A stretch of DNA of 64,000 nucleotides from Paraprevotella clara YIT 11840 (GTDB taxonomy: Bacteria; Bacteroidota; Bacteroidia; Bacteroidales; Bacteroidaceae), in contig NZ_JH376605.1 of assembly GCF_000233955.1 (NCBI RefSeq), positions 113,042 through 177,041 on the forward strand, read 5' to 3'. The notes under the pieces were generated by a model. That model saw nothing but the letters and a program-made list of their open reading frames with translations. It did not search any database and was not told where the DNA came from. Each line of letters begins with the position of its first letter. Position 1 is the first letter of the stretch. This document shows positions 35,446-45,100 of the stretch, in pieces. Position numbers and translations under genes: made by a program.

Positions 35446-36696
35446 ATGAAGAAATATATATTGCCGGCATTTTGTTCCCTTTTGCTTTCCTTGCCTTCGC
35501 AAGCGCAGAAGAACGGGCAGGCCATACCAGCCCCGACGGCTGAATATTATATGAATCATTACCAGTTTGACGAGGCGGAAGAACTCCTCAATCAGGACAT
35601 TAAGAAGCTGAAACGCAAACGGCAACCGACCGACGTGGAAGAAGGAAAATTGCAGGAAATAGCCCGGTTCCGCTCCATGATGAGAGCTACGGAACGGGTG
35701 ACGGTCATAGACAGTCTGGTCGTAGACAAGAATACGTTCCTGAACCACATCAAACTCAGTCCGGAAAGCGGGGAAATCAGTCCGTATAGCACATTTTTCC
35801 ACCGTACGGATGAAAACGGTTGTACGGTCTATCTGTCCGAATTGGGCAATAAGATATATTTCGCTCAGCCGGATGAGAACAAATACCTGAGATTGTTTAC
35901 CAGCGACCTTGTGGGAGGCCAATGGACAGCTCCTCATAAATTGGACGAGTTGGACGGGGATGATGCGCAGAACTATCCGTTCATGCTTTCCGACGGCATC
36001 ACGCTTTACTATGCCGCCCAAGGAGAGGAAAGCATCGGAGGATATGACATATTCGTGACACGCTATGACATGGATGAAAAGAAATTCCTCTATCCGGAAA
36101 ATCTCGGCATGCCTTTCAATTCCCCCGCCAACGACTACATGCTGGCCATTGACGAGTTCAACCAACTGGGATGGTTCGTGTCCGACCGGAACCAACCGGA
36201 GAACAAGGTGTGTATCTACATCTTCATCCCGAACGACATCCGCAAGGTGTATGATGCCAATATATACGAGGAGGATGAACTATGCCGTCTGGCCCTTATC
36301 CACAGTATCGCAGAGACATGGGGGGACAAGGAAGCCGTGGCGCAGGCACGACAAAGGCTACAAGCCGCACTGAGCGCGCCCAAGGTGGTCAAGAAGCAGA
36401 AGGACTTCGAGTTTGTCATTGACAACCGCAACACTTACACCTTGTTGAACGATTTCAAATCGCCGGAAGCACGTAACAAAATGGCCGCATGGCAAAAGAA
36501 CCGTATCCAACTGGACAAAAGTCGACAGCAACTGCAAAACCTGCGCGACCGGTATGCCACCGGCAACGATGCGCAACGTCAAACGCTGAGCCAACAAATC
36601 CTTCAGCTTGAAGCACAATGTGAGAAGGCCGAAGCCACATTGCATGCGGAAGCCAAAACCATCCGCAATCTGGAGATACAATCCCGCAAGAAATAA
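35446..36696 (+). CDS. Exported PD40/TolB-like beta-propeller protein
   Basis: A 416-residue protein with signal peptide (MKKYILPAFCSLLLSLPSQAQ). The N-terminal half resembles the WD40-like PD40 repeats found in Bacteroidetes OmpA/gliding-type proteins (YPFMLSDGITLYYAAQGEESIGGYDIFVTRYD, LGMPFNSPANDYMLAIDE). The C-terminal third (from about 305) is a charged, probably coiled-coil segment. No OmpA peptidoglycan domain is present. A cell-envelope location is likely; the function is unknown. Confidence 0.7.
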   Translation: MKKYILPAFCSLLLSLPSQAQKNGQAIPAPTAEYYMNHYQFDEAEELLNQDIKKLKRKRQPTDVEEGKLQEIARFRSMMRATERVTVIDSLVVDKNTFLNHIKLSPESGEISPYSTFFHRTDENGCTVYLSELGNKIYFAQPDENKYLRLFTSDLVGGQWTAPHKLDELDGDDAQNYPFMLSDGITLYYAAQGEESIGGYDIFVTRYDMDEKKFLYPENLGMPFNSPANDYMLAIDEFNQLGWFVSDRNQPENKVCIYIFIPNDIRKVYDANIYEEDELCRLALIHSIAETWGDKEAVAQARQRLQAALSAPKVVKKQKDFEFVIDNRNTYTLLNDFKSPEARNKMAAWQKNRIQLDKSRQQLQNLRDRYATGNDAQRQTLSQQILQLEAQCEKAEATLHAEAKTIRNLEIQSRKK

Positions 36697-36725
36697 TCAT
36701 GTTTATCTTTTAAATCATAACGCTT

Positions 36726-37604
36726 ATGAACAAGTATTTTGCACCATCAGAACTTATCATCAACGAGGACGGAAGCATTTTCCATCTCCACGTAAAACCG
36801 GAACAACTGGCAGATAAAGTCATCCTCGTGGGCGACCCGGGGCGCGTCCCCACCGTGGCATCCCATTTCGACACTCAGGAGTGTGACATTTCCAGCCGCG
36901 AGTTCCGAACAATTACGGGGACATATAAGGGAAAACGGATTACAGTAGTGTCTACCGGTATCGGTTGCGACAACATCGATATTGTCATGAACGAACTGGA
37001 TGCCTTGGCCAACATCGACTTCAACAGCCGCAGGGAGAAAGAAAAGCTCCGCAGCCTGGAACTGGTGCGCATCGGTACATGCGGCGGGCTTCAGCCTTAT
37101 ACGCCTGTCGGCACATTCATTTGTTCCGTAAAATCAGTCGGTTTCGACGGTTTGCTGAACTTCTATGAAGGGCGCAATGCTGTATGCGACCTACCGTTGG
37201 AACGCGCGTTGCTTAATCATTTGGGATGGAGCGGAAACCTGTGCGCCCCTGCCCCTTACGTCATCGATGCCCATCCGGAACTGATAGAACGCATAGCTGC
37301 CGACGATATGGTACGGGGTATCACCGTAGCCTGCGGTGGATTCTTCGGCCCGCAAGGCCGTCAGCTTCGCATTCCTTTGGCGGACCCCCGTCAGAATGAG
37401 AAGATTGAAAGCTTTTCTTACAACGGGCTTCAAATCACCAATTTCGAAATGGAGAGTTCCGCATTGGCCGGATTGGCTCGTCTGATGGGGCACAAGGCCA
37501 CGACATGTTGCATGGTGATAGCCAACCGGGTAGCCGGAGAAGCTGACCCCAGTTACAAAAACAAAATCGATGATCTGATTCAGTTGGTTATCGACCGGAT
37601 TTAA
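36726..37604 (+). CDS. Nucleoside phosphorylase (uridine phosphorylase-like)
   Basis: A 292-residue PNP/UDP-family enzyme that splits a nucleoside with phosphate. It has VGDPGRVPTVASHFD (phosphate-binding start), STGIGCDNIDIVMNEL, VRIGTCGGLQPYTPVGTF and the ribose-binding ITNFEMESSALAGLARLMG. The base specificity is not certain. It is followed 14 bases later by the GAF protein gene. Confidence 0.85.
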   Translation: MNKYFAPSELIINEDGSIFHLHVKPEQLADKVILVGDPGRVPTVASHFDTQECDISSREFRTITGTYKGKRITVVSTGIGCDNIDIVMNELDALANIDFNSRREKEKLRSLELVRIGTCGGLQPYTPVGTFICSVKSVGFDGLLNFYEGRNAVCDLPLERALLNHLGWSGNLCAPAPYVIDAHPELIERIAADDMVRGITVACGGFFGPQGRQLRIPLADPRQNEKIESFSYNGLQITNFEMESSALAGLARLMGHKATTCCMVIANRVAGEADPSYKNKIDDLIQLVIDRI

Positions 37605-37618
37605 ACTCTCATACAGGT

Positions 37619-38110
37619 ATGAACATCGATTTCAAACCCTCTGCGGAATCAGACAAAAGCGAACGCTACCGTCTGTTTCTCCAACATTACGCCGCGCTTA
37701 TCGAAGGAGAACGGGACGAAATAAGTGTAATGGCCAACACGGTGGCTGCACTGAAAGAAGCGTTCGGGTTCTTCTGGGTAGGATTTTATCTGGTGAAATC
37801 CGAACAGGAACTCACACTCGGGCCGTTCCAAGGAAGCATTGCCTGCTACCGTATCCGGAAAGGACGTGGTGTCTGCGGTACGGCATGGGAGAAGGCATGC
37901 CCTCTGATAGTGCCCGATGTGGATCTTTTTCCCGGACATATCGCATGCAGTAGCGAATCCCGTTCTGAAATCGTGATTCCAATCATATATAATAAGGTAA
38001 TAAAAGGAGTATTGGACATAGACAGTGATAAAGCGGACAGTTTTGACGAAACCGACCGTAAGGGATTGGAAGAAATGGTCAACCTGATGGCTGCCACACT
38101 GTACCGATGA
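37619..38110 (+). CDS. GAF-domain protein, free methionine-(R)-sulfoxide reductase type
   Basis: A 163-residue single GAF domain of the fRMsr (YebR/MsrC) family. Conserved landmarks are FWVGFYLV, GPFQGSIACYRIRKGRGVCGTAW and the Cys-containing PGHIACSSESRSEIVIPI followed by GVLDIDSD. fRMsr enzymes reduce free methionine-R-sulfoxide with conserved cysteines, which are present at the expected places. Confidence 0.85.
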   Translation: MNIDFKPSAESDKSERYRLFLQHYAALIEGERDEISVMANTVAALKEAFGFFWVGFYLVKSEQELTLGPFQGSIACYRIRKGRGVCGTAWEKACPLIVPDVDLFPGHIACSSESRSEIVIPIIYNKVIKGVLDIDSDKADSFDETDRKGLEEMVNLMAATLYR

Positions 38111-38190
38111 CCTATTAAACATTCATATCCCTCTCCGTCCGTCTGCACTACAGACGCGACGGGGAGTTTCCGAAATAACAAACAGCTCTC

Positions 38191-39585
38191 ATGAACACGC
38201 AAGATACAATCTGTGCCATTGCCACTGCACAAGGAGGTGCCATTGGCGTAATCCGCATCTCAGGAAAAGATGCCATCGCCATAACAGACCGTATTTTTAC
38301 TCCCGTAGGTAAACATCCCCTCCCCCTTTCCGAACGCAAGGCTTACACCATGGCTTTCGGACACATCCGGCAAGACGATGGGGAGATCATTGATGAAGTA
38401 CTGATCGGTTTGTTCAAGTCACCTCATTCTTACACGGGCGAAGACTGTGTGGAAATCTCATGCCATGGTTCGTCTTTCATCTTGCAACAGGTCATGCAAC
38501 TGCTCATCCGGAAGGGATGCAGGGCGGCCGGCCCGGGTGAGTTCACCCAACGTGCCTTCTTGAATGGAAAGATGGATTTGAGTCAGGCGGAGGCCGTGGC
38601 AGACCTGATAGCCTCTTCGTCCGCTGCCACCCACCGGATGGCTATGAACCAGATGAGGGGCGGTTTCAGCCGCGAACTGTCCGCCTTGCGCGAACGCCTG
38701 CTTCACCTCACTTCTTTGATGGAACTGGAATTGGATTTCAGTGACCATGAGGAATTGGAGTTTGCCGACCGCAGCGAATTGGAGACCATTGCCGGGGATA
38801 TAGAAAAGGTCATCAGTGGATTGGTCCACTCATTCAGTGTGGGAAACGTCCTTAAAAATGGAATACCCGTAGCTATCGTCGGTGAAACCAATGCAGGCAA
38901 GTCCACGCTCTTGAACACGCTGCTTAACGAAGAAAAGGCGATTGTAAGCGACATACACGGCACTACACGCGATGTGATTGAAGACACGGTAAACCTCAGC
39001 GGTATCACGTTCAGATTTATCGACACCGCTGGCATACGCGACACCCATGATACGATAGAAAACATGGGGATTGCACGCAGCTTCCACAAGATGGAACAAG
39101 CGGAAATTGTCCTATGGGTCGTAGACAATACTTGTGCGGAAGCCCAAATCCGACAGCTTTCGCCCCGTATCCTCCCTCTCTGCTCCAACAAACAGCTCAT
39201 CATCTTGTTGAACAAATCAGACCAAGTATCGGCTGTTCCAACAAAGCTATCCGGCTTGCCAGAAAACACCGTCACGCTATCTATTTCTGCCAAAGAAAAA
39301 ACAGGTATCCAAGAACTGCAAAATCTCCTTGTAAAGACTGCCTCCGTACCCGAACTAACTTCTTCCGACCTCATCGTCACGAATGTGAGACACTACGAGG
39401 CATTATCACTGGCTCTCGAAGATATCCACCGCGTACAAAACGGACTCCAAACTCATCTTTCCGGTGATTTCATCAGCCAGGATTTACGTGAATGCCTTTT
39501 CCATCTGGCCGAAATTGTGGGTGGTGAAATTACCGCAGATGAGGTATTGGGGAATATCTTTATGAAATTCTGCATCGGCAAATAA
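38191..39585 (+). CDS. mnmE: tRNA modification GTPase MnmE (TrmE)
   Basis: A 464-residue GTPase that, with MnmG, modifies wobble uridine 34 of certain tRNAs. It has the N-terminal folate-binding domain (TICAIATAQGGAIGVIRISGKDA), G1 GETNAGKSTLLN, the G3 DTAGIRDTHDTIE, the G4 LLNKSD and the C-terminal FCIGK with its conserved Cys. The gene is intact; mobile DNA begins within about 40 bases of its stop codon. Confidence 0.96.
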   Translation: MNTQDTICAIATAQGGAIGVIRISGKDAIAITDRIFTPVGKHPLPLSERKAYTMAFGHIRQDDGEIIDEVLIGLFKSPHSYTGEDCVEISCHGSSFILQQVMQLLIRKGCRAAGPGEFTQRAFLNGKMDLSQAEAVADLIASSSAATHRMAMNQMRGGFSRELSALRERLLHLTSLMELELDFSDHEELEFADRSELETIAGDIEKVISGLVHSFSVGNVLKNGIPVAIVGETNAGKSTLLNTLLNEEKAIVSDIHGTTRDVIEDTVNLSGITFRFIDTAGIRDTHDTIENMGIARSFHKMEQAEIVLWVVDNTCAEAQIRQLSPRILPLCSNKQLIILLNKSDQVSAVPTKLSGLPENTVTLSISAKEKTGIQELQNLLVKTASVPELTSSDLIVTNVRHYEALSLALEDIHRVQNGLQTHLSGDFISQDLRECLFHLAEIVGGEITADEVLGNIFMKFCIGK

Positions 39586-39596
39586 GTGGTGATTAC

Positions 39597-39625
39597 CAAC
39601 GATTAGCATATATCATCAACGATTA
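39597..39625. repeat. Direct repeat CAACGATTA x2 after mnmE
   Basis: CAACGATTA occurs at 39597-39605 and 39617-39625, 20 bp apart. It lies between the mnmE stop and the left terminal inverted repeat of the outer element. It may belong to the attachment region; that is inference. Confidence 0.4.
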
Positions 39626-39648
39626 TTAAAGCGTTCATTTTGAGCGCC
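39622..39648 (+). repeat. Left terminal inverted repeat of the outer mini-element
   Basis: GCGTTCATTTTGAGCGCC (39631-39648) matches, in inverted orientation, GCGACCATTCTGGGCGCA near the window end (63972-63989), with 13 identities in 19 positions. A TTAA-rich stretch flanks both. Confidence 0.45.
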
Positions 39649-39832
39649 TTTCTTTTTAGCCTTATAAGCGATGGTTATCGTTTATAGGGCTTTTTCAGCT
39701 CATTTTTGTACCGCATTTGTTGCTCGCTTGTTACTCTCCGATTTTAGGTCGGAAAGGTCGTGGACACACTGGTACGTCATGGTACGTGGTGGTGCGCGAT
39801 GAAACAGATTTGGCGAAATAAACGGATAAATA

Positions 39833-40735
39833 ATGAGTAGTAAAATCGACATTCAGAAAAGATGTAAGTGGTGCAATGCTGTTTTCACAGCACATAAGAC
39901 TACCACAGAGTATTGTTCACACCGATGTGCCAATCTTGCCTATAAAGACAGGGTTAGGAAACAGCGCATTGAAAGTCTGCAACACGAATTAGGGAAAAGC
40001 ATAAAGACACCTCCTAATTTGAACAAGGAGTATCTTACTCCGTCAGAAGTAGCCGTGTTATTAAATATCGGGCGTACTTCTATATATCGCTATATCCGTA
40101 ATGGAACTATCAAAGTAATCCGATTTGAAAGGAAAACGCTTGTTCGCAGAGCTGATATAGAAAACATGACAGACTATCTTTCGCCCGAAAACGAGAAGAC
40201 ACCAACAAAAGAGAAAGCCCCTATCACCAACTTCTACACCACCGCAGAAGTCAAAGAAAAATACCATGTAAACGAGTCATGGATATTTGTGGTAGCCAAG
40301 AAGAACAACATTCCCCGGACTTTCAATCGTGGCAAGACCTACTGGAGCAAGAAACATATAGACGCTTACTTCGCCAAGAAAGCCCCGAATCCTGACATTA
40401 CCGAATGGTATACTACGCAGGAAATGCAGGAGAAGTTCGGCATGACCTTATCCGCCATCTACTGTTTCGTTTCCAAGAATGCCATTCCGAAGAAGAAAGA
40501 GGGTATCATGGTGTACTATTCCAAGAAACATGTGGATATAGCAAAAGGTATAGCTGCACCCGAAGAGCCGCAATATTATACGGTAGCCGAAGCGATGGAG
40601 AAGTTCAACCTTACCCGTGACCAGCTCTATCACTATGCGAAGTACCATAATATTCCGAAGGTGAAGAAAGGCAAATACACACTTATCTCCAAGCCTGAAT
40701 TGGATAAACTACTTGCAGCCCCAAAGATTGAATAA
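39833..40735 (+). CDS. DNA-binding protein with zinc-finger-like start and four tandem HTH domains
   Basis: A 300-residue protein. Residues ~8-45 hold a Cys/His cluster (CKWCNAVF...TTEYCSHRCANLAY), a treble-clef-like zinc ribbon. Then four excisionase/MerR-like HTH_17 units follow: LTPSEVAVLLNIGRTSIYRYI, YTTAEVKEKYHVNESWIF, YTTQEMQEKFGMTLSAIYCFV and YTVAEAMEKFNLTRDQLYHYA by parts. Such a chain could bind several spaced sites. It sits just before the recombinase gene, so it is probably the directionality or regulatory factor of the outer element (inference). Confidence 0.75.
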   Translation: MSSKIDIQKRCKWCNAVFTAHKTTTEYCSHRCANLAYKDRVRKQRIESLQHELGKSIKTPPNLNKEYLTPSEVAVLLNIGRTSIYRYIRNGTIKVIRFERKTLVRRADIENMTDYLSPENEKTPTKEKAPITNFYTTAEVKEKYHVNESWIFVVAKKNNIPRTFNRGKTYWSKKHIDAYFAKKAPNPDITEWYTTQEMQEKFGMTLSAIYCFVSKNAIPKKKEGIMVYYSKKHVDIAKGIAAPEEPQYYTVAEAMEKFNLTRDQLYHYAKYHNIPKVKKGKYTLISKPELDKLLAAPKIE

Positions 40736-40819
40736 GTTATTTTTCGGTGAGTGTACCCACCATTGAATCACCTTATTCCTTTGCGCCAAACAAATGTAAA
40801 ACTCTAAATATTAAACAGT

Positions 40820-41815
40820 ATGTCACACACGTGTACAAAAGTAACAGTCCGTCAGAGAGCGATTCGGAATAATCGCATCTCCTTGTATCTGGATTATTAT
40901 CCGGCAGTCCGTAACCCCGAAACGATGCAGATGAGCCGCAGGGAATACCTCGGCATCTACATCTATGCCCACCCGAAAAACGAAATGGAACGTGAGTTCA
41001 ACAATGATATGTTGAACAAGGCAGAGGCTATCCGTTGTATCAGAGTGCAATCGCTCATCAATGAAGAGTTTGGCTTCTTGGATAAGACCAAACAGAAAGC
41101 CGACTTCCTTACCTACTTCAAGAAGATGTGCCGGAATAAAGACCAGAAATGGCAATTTGTCTATCAGCATTTCTACAACTTCGTTAAAGGGCAATGTACC
41201 TTTGGCGATGTAAATGTAGATCTATGCAAGAAGTTCCGTGAGTACCTGTTGAACGCCAAACAACTCAAACACAGCAACCGCTCCATATCCCTCAATTCGG
41301 CATCCGGCTACTACTCCACTTTCAGAGGATTATTGAAGATTGCCTATCGGGACAAATGGTTTCGTGAGAACATCAATGATTATCTTGATAAGATTGAGCC
41401 ACAAGATGTAAAGAAAGAATATCTGACGTTGGACGAAGTAAAACAACTCGCTGCCACACCTTGCGACATTCCCGTTCTGAAAGCCGCTTCTTTATTCGCT
41501 TGTCTAACAGGCTTACGCATCAGCGACATTCTCAACCTACAATGGGAAGACTTCACTATTGCTCCCGACCAAGGCTATTGCCTGCGTATCAGAACACAGA
41601 AAACCCAAACGGAAGCGACACTCCCCATCAGTTATGAAGCCTACGAACTATGTGGTACACCCGGAACAGGCAAAGTATTCAAGGAGTTGAAACGGAGTAT
41701 GATTAATTATCCGCTGAAAAGCTGGCTCAAAAAAGCAGGAATAACTAAGCCGATAACCTTTCACTGCTTAAGGCATTGCAAATTCTCTTTCTTGCTAAAA
41801 TTCAATAACTTATAA
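40820..41815 (+). pseudogene. Tyrosine recombinase, N-terminal part (gene split by the inner element)
   Basis: A site-specific recombinase with SAM-like core-binding domain and the start of the catalytic domain (Arg I present in CLTGLRISDILNLQW). The frame is true up to PITFHC (residue 316). It then runs 15 junk codons into the inner element and stops, so box II and the catalytic Tyr are missing. The remaining 44 codons are at 63859-63993 on the same strand and in the same frame. Confidence 0.9.
41762..41769 (+). other. attL core of the inner element (CACTGCTT)
   Basis: CACTGCTT lies in the recombinase codons for the conserved FHC(F/L)RH box. The same 8 bp recur at 63859-63866 in direct orientation. 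Left of it is recombinase sequence; right of it is element sequence. Confidence 0.8.
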
Positions 41816-41828
41816 AGTATTTCAGCTT

Positions 41829-41841
41829 AACAGGTAACGAT
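41829..41841 (-). promoter_or_regulatory. Putative left arm-type integrase site
   Basis: AACAGGTAACGAT is the exact inverted copy of ATCGTTACCTGTT at 63680-63692. It lies 60 bp inside the left core. Confidence 0.5.
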
Positions 41842-42001
41842 TTAGAAACGAGCAAAGTTCCCATTTTTGTTACATCTTGCATATGTCAAAAGAACGCTTT
41901 ATCTGAGTACAAAAGTACAAATTTATTCGATACAATTCTACTATATGCCTATATTTGTGTTTGCGCTCTGAAATCATTGTGTTACAGAGACCATATGCTG
42001 T

Positions 42002-42048
42002 ATTTCCGTATGGCAGGCGTTTGTATTTAACGTCCGCCATGCGGAAAT
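42002..42048. repeat. Long hairpin near the left end of the inner element
   Basis: An 18-bp stem with two mismatches and one G-T pair (ATTTCCGTATGGCAGGCG against CGTCCGCCATGCGGAAAT) around an 11-base loop. No T run follows on either strand, so it is a weak terminator at best. The gap 41816-42178 shows no convincing gene. Confidence 0.5.
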
Positions 42049-42178
42049 AGTCGGAGTTTATTCTTAGACCAATGATATCAAGTCTTCCTGCGGATGCAGC
42101 AAGGCTTTCTTTAGTTCGCCAACTTCTATTTGTGGTGACTTTTCCATTACTTTATGTCGTTTATGCGTTTTACCAAAG

Positions 42179-45100
42179 TTATTGGTTTATGTCCTTAGAA
42201 CGAATAAAACGTTCGTCTTGTTGCACAAGTTCGAAATAAGGGATATCACGAATTCCATTTACGCGCTGACCGATTTTGCAGATACTCTCGAAGATTTTGG
42301 CCTTATTGATGAAGTCCATATATCTGTCGGAATTTGAATCGCTGGCACCGAAGATGCTTGAAATTTCAGCCTTGCTTATTGAATTTACATGGTGGATAAC
42401 CCAGCTCAGGATAAACTGCGAATAGTCCTCGCGACTAGTTCTGAAGTCACTGATGTTCTGCGTAGAAAGTATCATTCCAACGCCGAACATACGACCTTCA
42501 CTGATTATGCTACGGAACGAATTGAAATCCTTCTTTAAAAATTGATGGGCTTCGTCCACCAATATCATGGCGCGGAGCTCGCGGAATCCATCTGTTTGCT
42601 GGCTACCTCCCAACTGTCGCATCTCAGCATAGAACAGGTCAAGTATCAGTGATACGATGACCTTCTTTGTATCGTCAGGATAGAGAGTGAGGTCTATGAC
42701 TCTGACGCCGTTGAGCCATTCAAACATCGACACGCATTGTGTCTGGTTAGGCGTAAAAATAGTGTAGTCGCTCAATTTGTCGAAGAGAGCATAGGCCTTG
42801 TCGTTAGCATCGTATTTCTCAAAGTACTTCTCAATGACCTCGGTCATTGTTGGCACGGTCTTTTCCCATGTTGAAGAATCGCGGGTTATACCTGCGTCGG
42901 CGTATGTCTCGATAATCACCTGTTTGATATTACTCTGCTGTTTCAGTCCTAATCCATAAGCTTTCGCGAACGAGTCGGCAATTCGATCTGCGGTGATGGC
43001 TGGCAAGTTCATTCCTTCAACCTCATCATTTATCACCAATTTGAGGGGATTGAAAGGATAATTGAATTTATAGCTTACTCCGCCTACAGTTTCAAGGAAG
43101 TCCTTGTCTTTGTAATCGCCTTTGTAGTCAAAGACGAGAAGACCAACAGGGTGGCCTCCCACATTGTGCACGTCCTCCTTGGTAAACTGCGCTATCACGG
43201 AACGTGCAAACTGAGTTTTGCCAGTTCCCATCGTACCGATGATTCCCATATTGGGATGCGTAACCATTTTAGTGTTATTAGGTTCGAATACGATTTCTTG
43301 CCCACCTCCCTTAGCTTTGCCCACAACGATACGAATAGGCTGAGCCACATTCACATGTTCAACAGCTACGGTATTTTCTCCCTGCACTTGAGTTGATATT
43401 GTTGCGGGTATTTTTTCCACGTTTGATGCTTCTTGGTTGTCTTCAGAATCCTCGTCGATGTTTTCAAATAAAGATTTCTCTGTCTCTTGCTTCTCTGGAA
43501 TCGCAATATAGTCAGAAGCGGACACTACATCCATGGCAGCTTCTTCTATCATAATGGCATCATCTGTCAGGAATGAGAGAGATGTCTTGGTAGGGTCTGC
43601 TACAAAACCAAAGCACTCACTTTCAGAGAAATAAATTTCACATACAGGCACGCTCTCTATAAGCTTCGTTCTCATACAATGAGCCGCCGAACTGTGATAC
43701 GAAACAACGGCCGCCACTCCCATCTCCTTTACGGGTAGTATTTCCTGCACTCGCCATTTCAAGTTGAGCAGGGCATATCGGCACGCTTCAATCTTCTCGT
43801 AAGATTTGGCAGAAATCAATTTATTGGCAAACAGTTTCTCTGCATTTGTCAGAAACTGTGAAGCAAAGAATGTTCGGTAAATCTTTGTTTCAAAGTCGTT
43901 TCTCATGAAAAGATGTTCCTTGAACTGTAGCCAAGTATGGCAGACCTGCTTAGTTCCCTTGCCAGTCATGGAAGACGATTCTGACACTTTCACCTCCACG
44001 GGGTAGAAATACAGAATCGGAGCGTCTTGGGTGGTTGCATCGAGGCCAATCATGAGGAGATCGTCGGACATCACCCCTTTTGCTCCAAGCGTTTTCTTGG
44101 AAAAAATTCCCTCCATCTTTAGTCCAATCTCGCCAGTAACGCGTAGTATCTCGTCAAGAGATACAGGTATCCAAATTATATCCACATTTCGTTGCAGAAA
44201 TCGCTGCATCACGATGCTCGTTGCCACAAGACTCATCTTTTCCCTTACCTTTACCTCTGTCTGGTTCACAAGACGAAGCATCCAACTGCCATTGAGACAA
44301 TTGAAATAGTTTTTCATCGTCTCATTGAAGTGCGAGAAAGTTTCTTGCGAAAGGGCATAGTTCTCATACGATTTCTTTAAGATATTCTCATACAGCCCGA
44401 TGTGCTTCGTTACTGTAATACTATCATACTTGGCATTGATACTATACTGATCAGTATAATGAACCACATAGAGGTCTTGCTGATAGAAGAAATTTATATC
44501 CACCTCTGGGTTAAGGAAAGTGACCCAGTTGGCGTTTTCATAGATAGATTCCAGTAGATGTGACTGCTTGAAGGCAAACCTTTTCGTAACGGCCAATGAC
44601 GTGTTATAGGCATTGAGACCATCATTGCGTTCGTTTCCATACAAGTTGTTGTATGCCTCGGCCATCGGGTATACATACCCGTCGGCTGTTTTAACGTCCT
44701 TTGTGCCAAAGCCGATGAAGTAATTGCCGTCCTTCTTCAGCGTTGAAGGGATAGAAATCAAACCATTGAAGGCCAACTCTGTGCGAGTTTCCTTTGTCGG
44801 GAAATTGACGTATTCGGAACCTGTAGCCATCTGATAGAACGCGATGTGACAGTAACCTATCTCATTACCGCAAGCATTAAGGTCGTGCTTGTAGAAGGAC
44901 ACTCGCGTAAACAGTTGGTGTATCAAATCCAGACTTGTGTAAACGCCTTTTGATTCCAAACAAGCCCCCCTCTCCCGTGAAGGATAGGTTGTCCGCAATT
45001 CTCTGTCAATCGTATCATTAGAGTCAAGACGGTTCAGTTTTTCGAAGAAGGTTTCCGCATTAAGATCTTCTACATATTCGTGAAGTTCTATGCGCTGCAC

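Noticed and set aside
42064..42147. A 27-codon minus-strand frame after dptH (MEKSPQIEVGELKKALLHPQ...)
   Set aside because: Too short, no family recognised and no evidence of its own translation signals. It could be real, but cannot be supported.
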